Part shown: piece after piece, positions 63,234 to 64,000 of the stretch
Numbering within the stretch: position 1 is the first letter of the stretch
How the letters are laid out: each line of letters starts with the position of its first letter
From: JABDII01 sp963815325
GTDB taxonomy: Bacteria > Gemmatimonadota > Gemmatimonadetes > Gemmatimonadales > GWC2-71-9
Reading direction: 5' to 3'
DNA: 64,000 nt
NCBI GenBank assembly: GCA_963815325.1
Contig: CAWFGG010000001.1
Span: forward strand, 62,001 to 126,000
Notes under the pieces: generated by a model
Told to the model about the DNA's origin: nothing
The model's database searches: none
Seen by the model: only the letters and a program-made list of their open reading frames with translations
Program-made: the position numbers and the translations under genes

Positions 63234-63239
63234 AGACAA

Positions 63240-63592
63240 CTTTAGGTGAACACACTCTGCTTCAGCAACGGCCGGAGTCCCAGTTCATGCGAACACGCCT
63301 GATTCACTTCACCGAGGAGATTCTCGAGCGGTTCATCTTGCCCACGGCGCTTGCTTCTCAAGGAGGGTCGTGATTGGTAGGCCGTCAGCCATTGGCTGAT
63401 GAGTATGGAGTAAGGAGTCAGGAGTAGAGGAGGTACCTCCTGACTCCTTACTCTTTGCTACCGTCCTTCCGCCTTCCCACCTTCCCGCCTTCTTGACGCT
63501 CCCGATCCTCGGGTGGAGTATTCGAATGTCACGACCCTGTGTCAACAGAGTCGGAGCCGAGTTCTGTTCGTCCCGAAGTCAGGAGGTGCAGT
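63240..63592. other. Intergenic region with repeat tracts
   Basis: About 350 bases between the divergent lipoprotein and aldehyde dehydrogenase genes. It holds the long inverted repeat at 63408-63453, followed by CTTCCGCCTTCCCACCTTCC octamer-like words at about 63465-63490. I see no open frame with a good start and no convincing tRNA or promoter, though the AGGAGG of the next gene is at its end. Confidence 0.6.
63408..63453. repeat. 17-bp perfect inverted repeat built from ACTCCTT heptamers
   Basis: GAGTAAGGAGTCAGGAG pairs with CTCCTGACTCCTTACTC across a 12-base loop that itself contains GGAGGTACCTCC. The arms are made of the same heptamer family seen elsewhere, here in opposite orientations. 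Confidence 0.85.
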
Positions 63593-64000
63593 ATGGGTAC
63601 CGCAACCAAACCCACGGCCGGCGTCACGCTCCCGAAGCTCGCCGCCGGGTTCAAGACTACCGTTCCAATCCGTGCCCGCTACGACAACTGGATCGCCGGT
63701 GAATATGTTCCCCCCACTCGGGGGCAGTACTTCACCAATCCGACACCGATCACCGGTCAACCTTTGTGCGAGGTCGCCCGATCGACCCACGAGGACGTCG
63801 ACAAGGCGCTCGACGCGGCTCACGCCGCCGCCGTCAGTTGGAACAACACATCCCCCGCCTACCGGGCCAACATCCTCAACCAGATTGCCGACCGGATAGA
63901 GAGCAATCTCGAGACCCTGGCGTTCATCGAAACGATCGACAACGGCAAGCCGATCCGGGAGACTACTGCAGCCGACATGCCCCTGGCGGTAGACCATTTC
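63593..64000 (+). CDS. Aldehyde dehydrogenase, 3' truncated by window end
   Basis: 136 residues are visible from ATG 63593, with a perfect AGGAGGT seven bases upstream; no stop occurs before the end. YDNWIAGEYVPPTRGQYFTNPTPITGQPLCEVARSTHEDVDKALDAAHAA and LNQIADRIESNLETLAFIETIDNGKPIRET match the N-terminal cofactor-binding half of NAD-dependent aldehyde dehydrogenases of the ExaC/AldB type. The catalytic Cys and Glu lie beyond the window. It may be unrelated to the upstream operon. Confidence 0.93.
   Translation, partial: MGTATKPTAGVTLPKLAAGFKTTVPIRARYDNWIAGEYVPPTRGQYFTNPTPITGQPLCEVARSTHEDVDKALDAAHAAAVSWNNTSPAYRANILNQIADRIESNLETLAFIETIDNGKPIRETTAADMPLAVDHF

Noticed and set aside
1..64000. Prophage, integrase, transposase or toxin-antitoxin genes
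   Set aside because: No domain of these types was found in any frame, and no terminal inverted repeats suggesting an insertion sequence were seen.

Overview
The window is high-GC DNA of about 65% GC with no rRNA, tRNA or phage genes recognised. It reads as a chromosome segment of a free-living aerobic didermic bacterium. Gene content (TonB-type receptor, many lipoproteins, twitching ATPase, Gld-type ABC system, GH57-based glycogen metabolism, B-type heme-copper enzyme) and the abundance of short heptamer/octamer tandem repeats between genes suggest Gemmatimonadota or a close relative. That assignment is inference. At least seven conserved genes are split by one-base frame changes, so the assembly probably carries indel errors (long-read or metagenome draft).

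Layout. 1-3 kb: membrane proteins, a zinc-ribbon Smr protein, PilT and ribosomal protein S21 with a structured leader. 3.2-12.6 kb: a five-gene minus-strand glycogen/alpha-glucan operon (glgP, glgA and three GH57 enzymes). 12.8-26.2 kb: mostly single genes: fasciclin lipoprotein with a clear promoter, M28 peptidase with TPR tail, small membrane proteins, NmrA-type reductase, DUF2177 protein, B12-type radical SAM protein, dienelactone hydrolase, Zn alcohol dehydrogenase, M24 peptidase, DinB protein. 26.4-34.4 kb: TonB-type receptor, GldA/GldFG/DUF4340 export operon and an APC permease. 34.4-41.5 kb: large secreted glycosidase-like protein, GCS2-CBS fusion, small zinc ribbon, DUF6624, NmrA reductase.

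41.5-48.9 kb is a respiratory island. An Rrf2 regulator, a 57-residue one-helix subunit, a CuA subunit II, a B-type heme-copper subunit I and a SCO protein run leftward. A cytochrome b / 2x[4Fe-4S] / MvhD fusion, a membrane-anchored partner and a cyclic-2,3-DPG-synthetase-like P-loop protein run rightward. Subunit I lacks the usual active-site tyrosine, which makes a nitric-oxide reductase an attractive alternative to an oxygen reductase. A promoter with an overlapping inverted repeat lies between the two units.

49-53.9 kb: acidic DUF5666-like lipoprotein, ECF sigma / anti-sigma / Spy-like operon, a lipoprotein and a double-PDZ protein. 53.9-61.9 kb: a six-gene plus-strand operon for tricarboxylate chemistry: HD protein, MmgE/PrpD, homoaconitase-like, isocitrate/homoisocitrate-dehydrogenase-like, a CitD-CitE fusion and a CitF-like subunit. 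It is the best candidate in the window for an undescribed pathway. 61.9-64 kb: a lipoprotein gene disrupted by a 455-bp tandem duplication, a long perfect inverted repeat, and the start of an aldehyde dehydrogenase gene that runs off the end.
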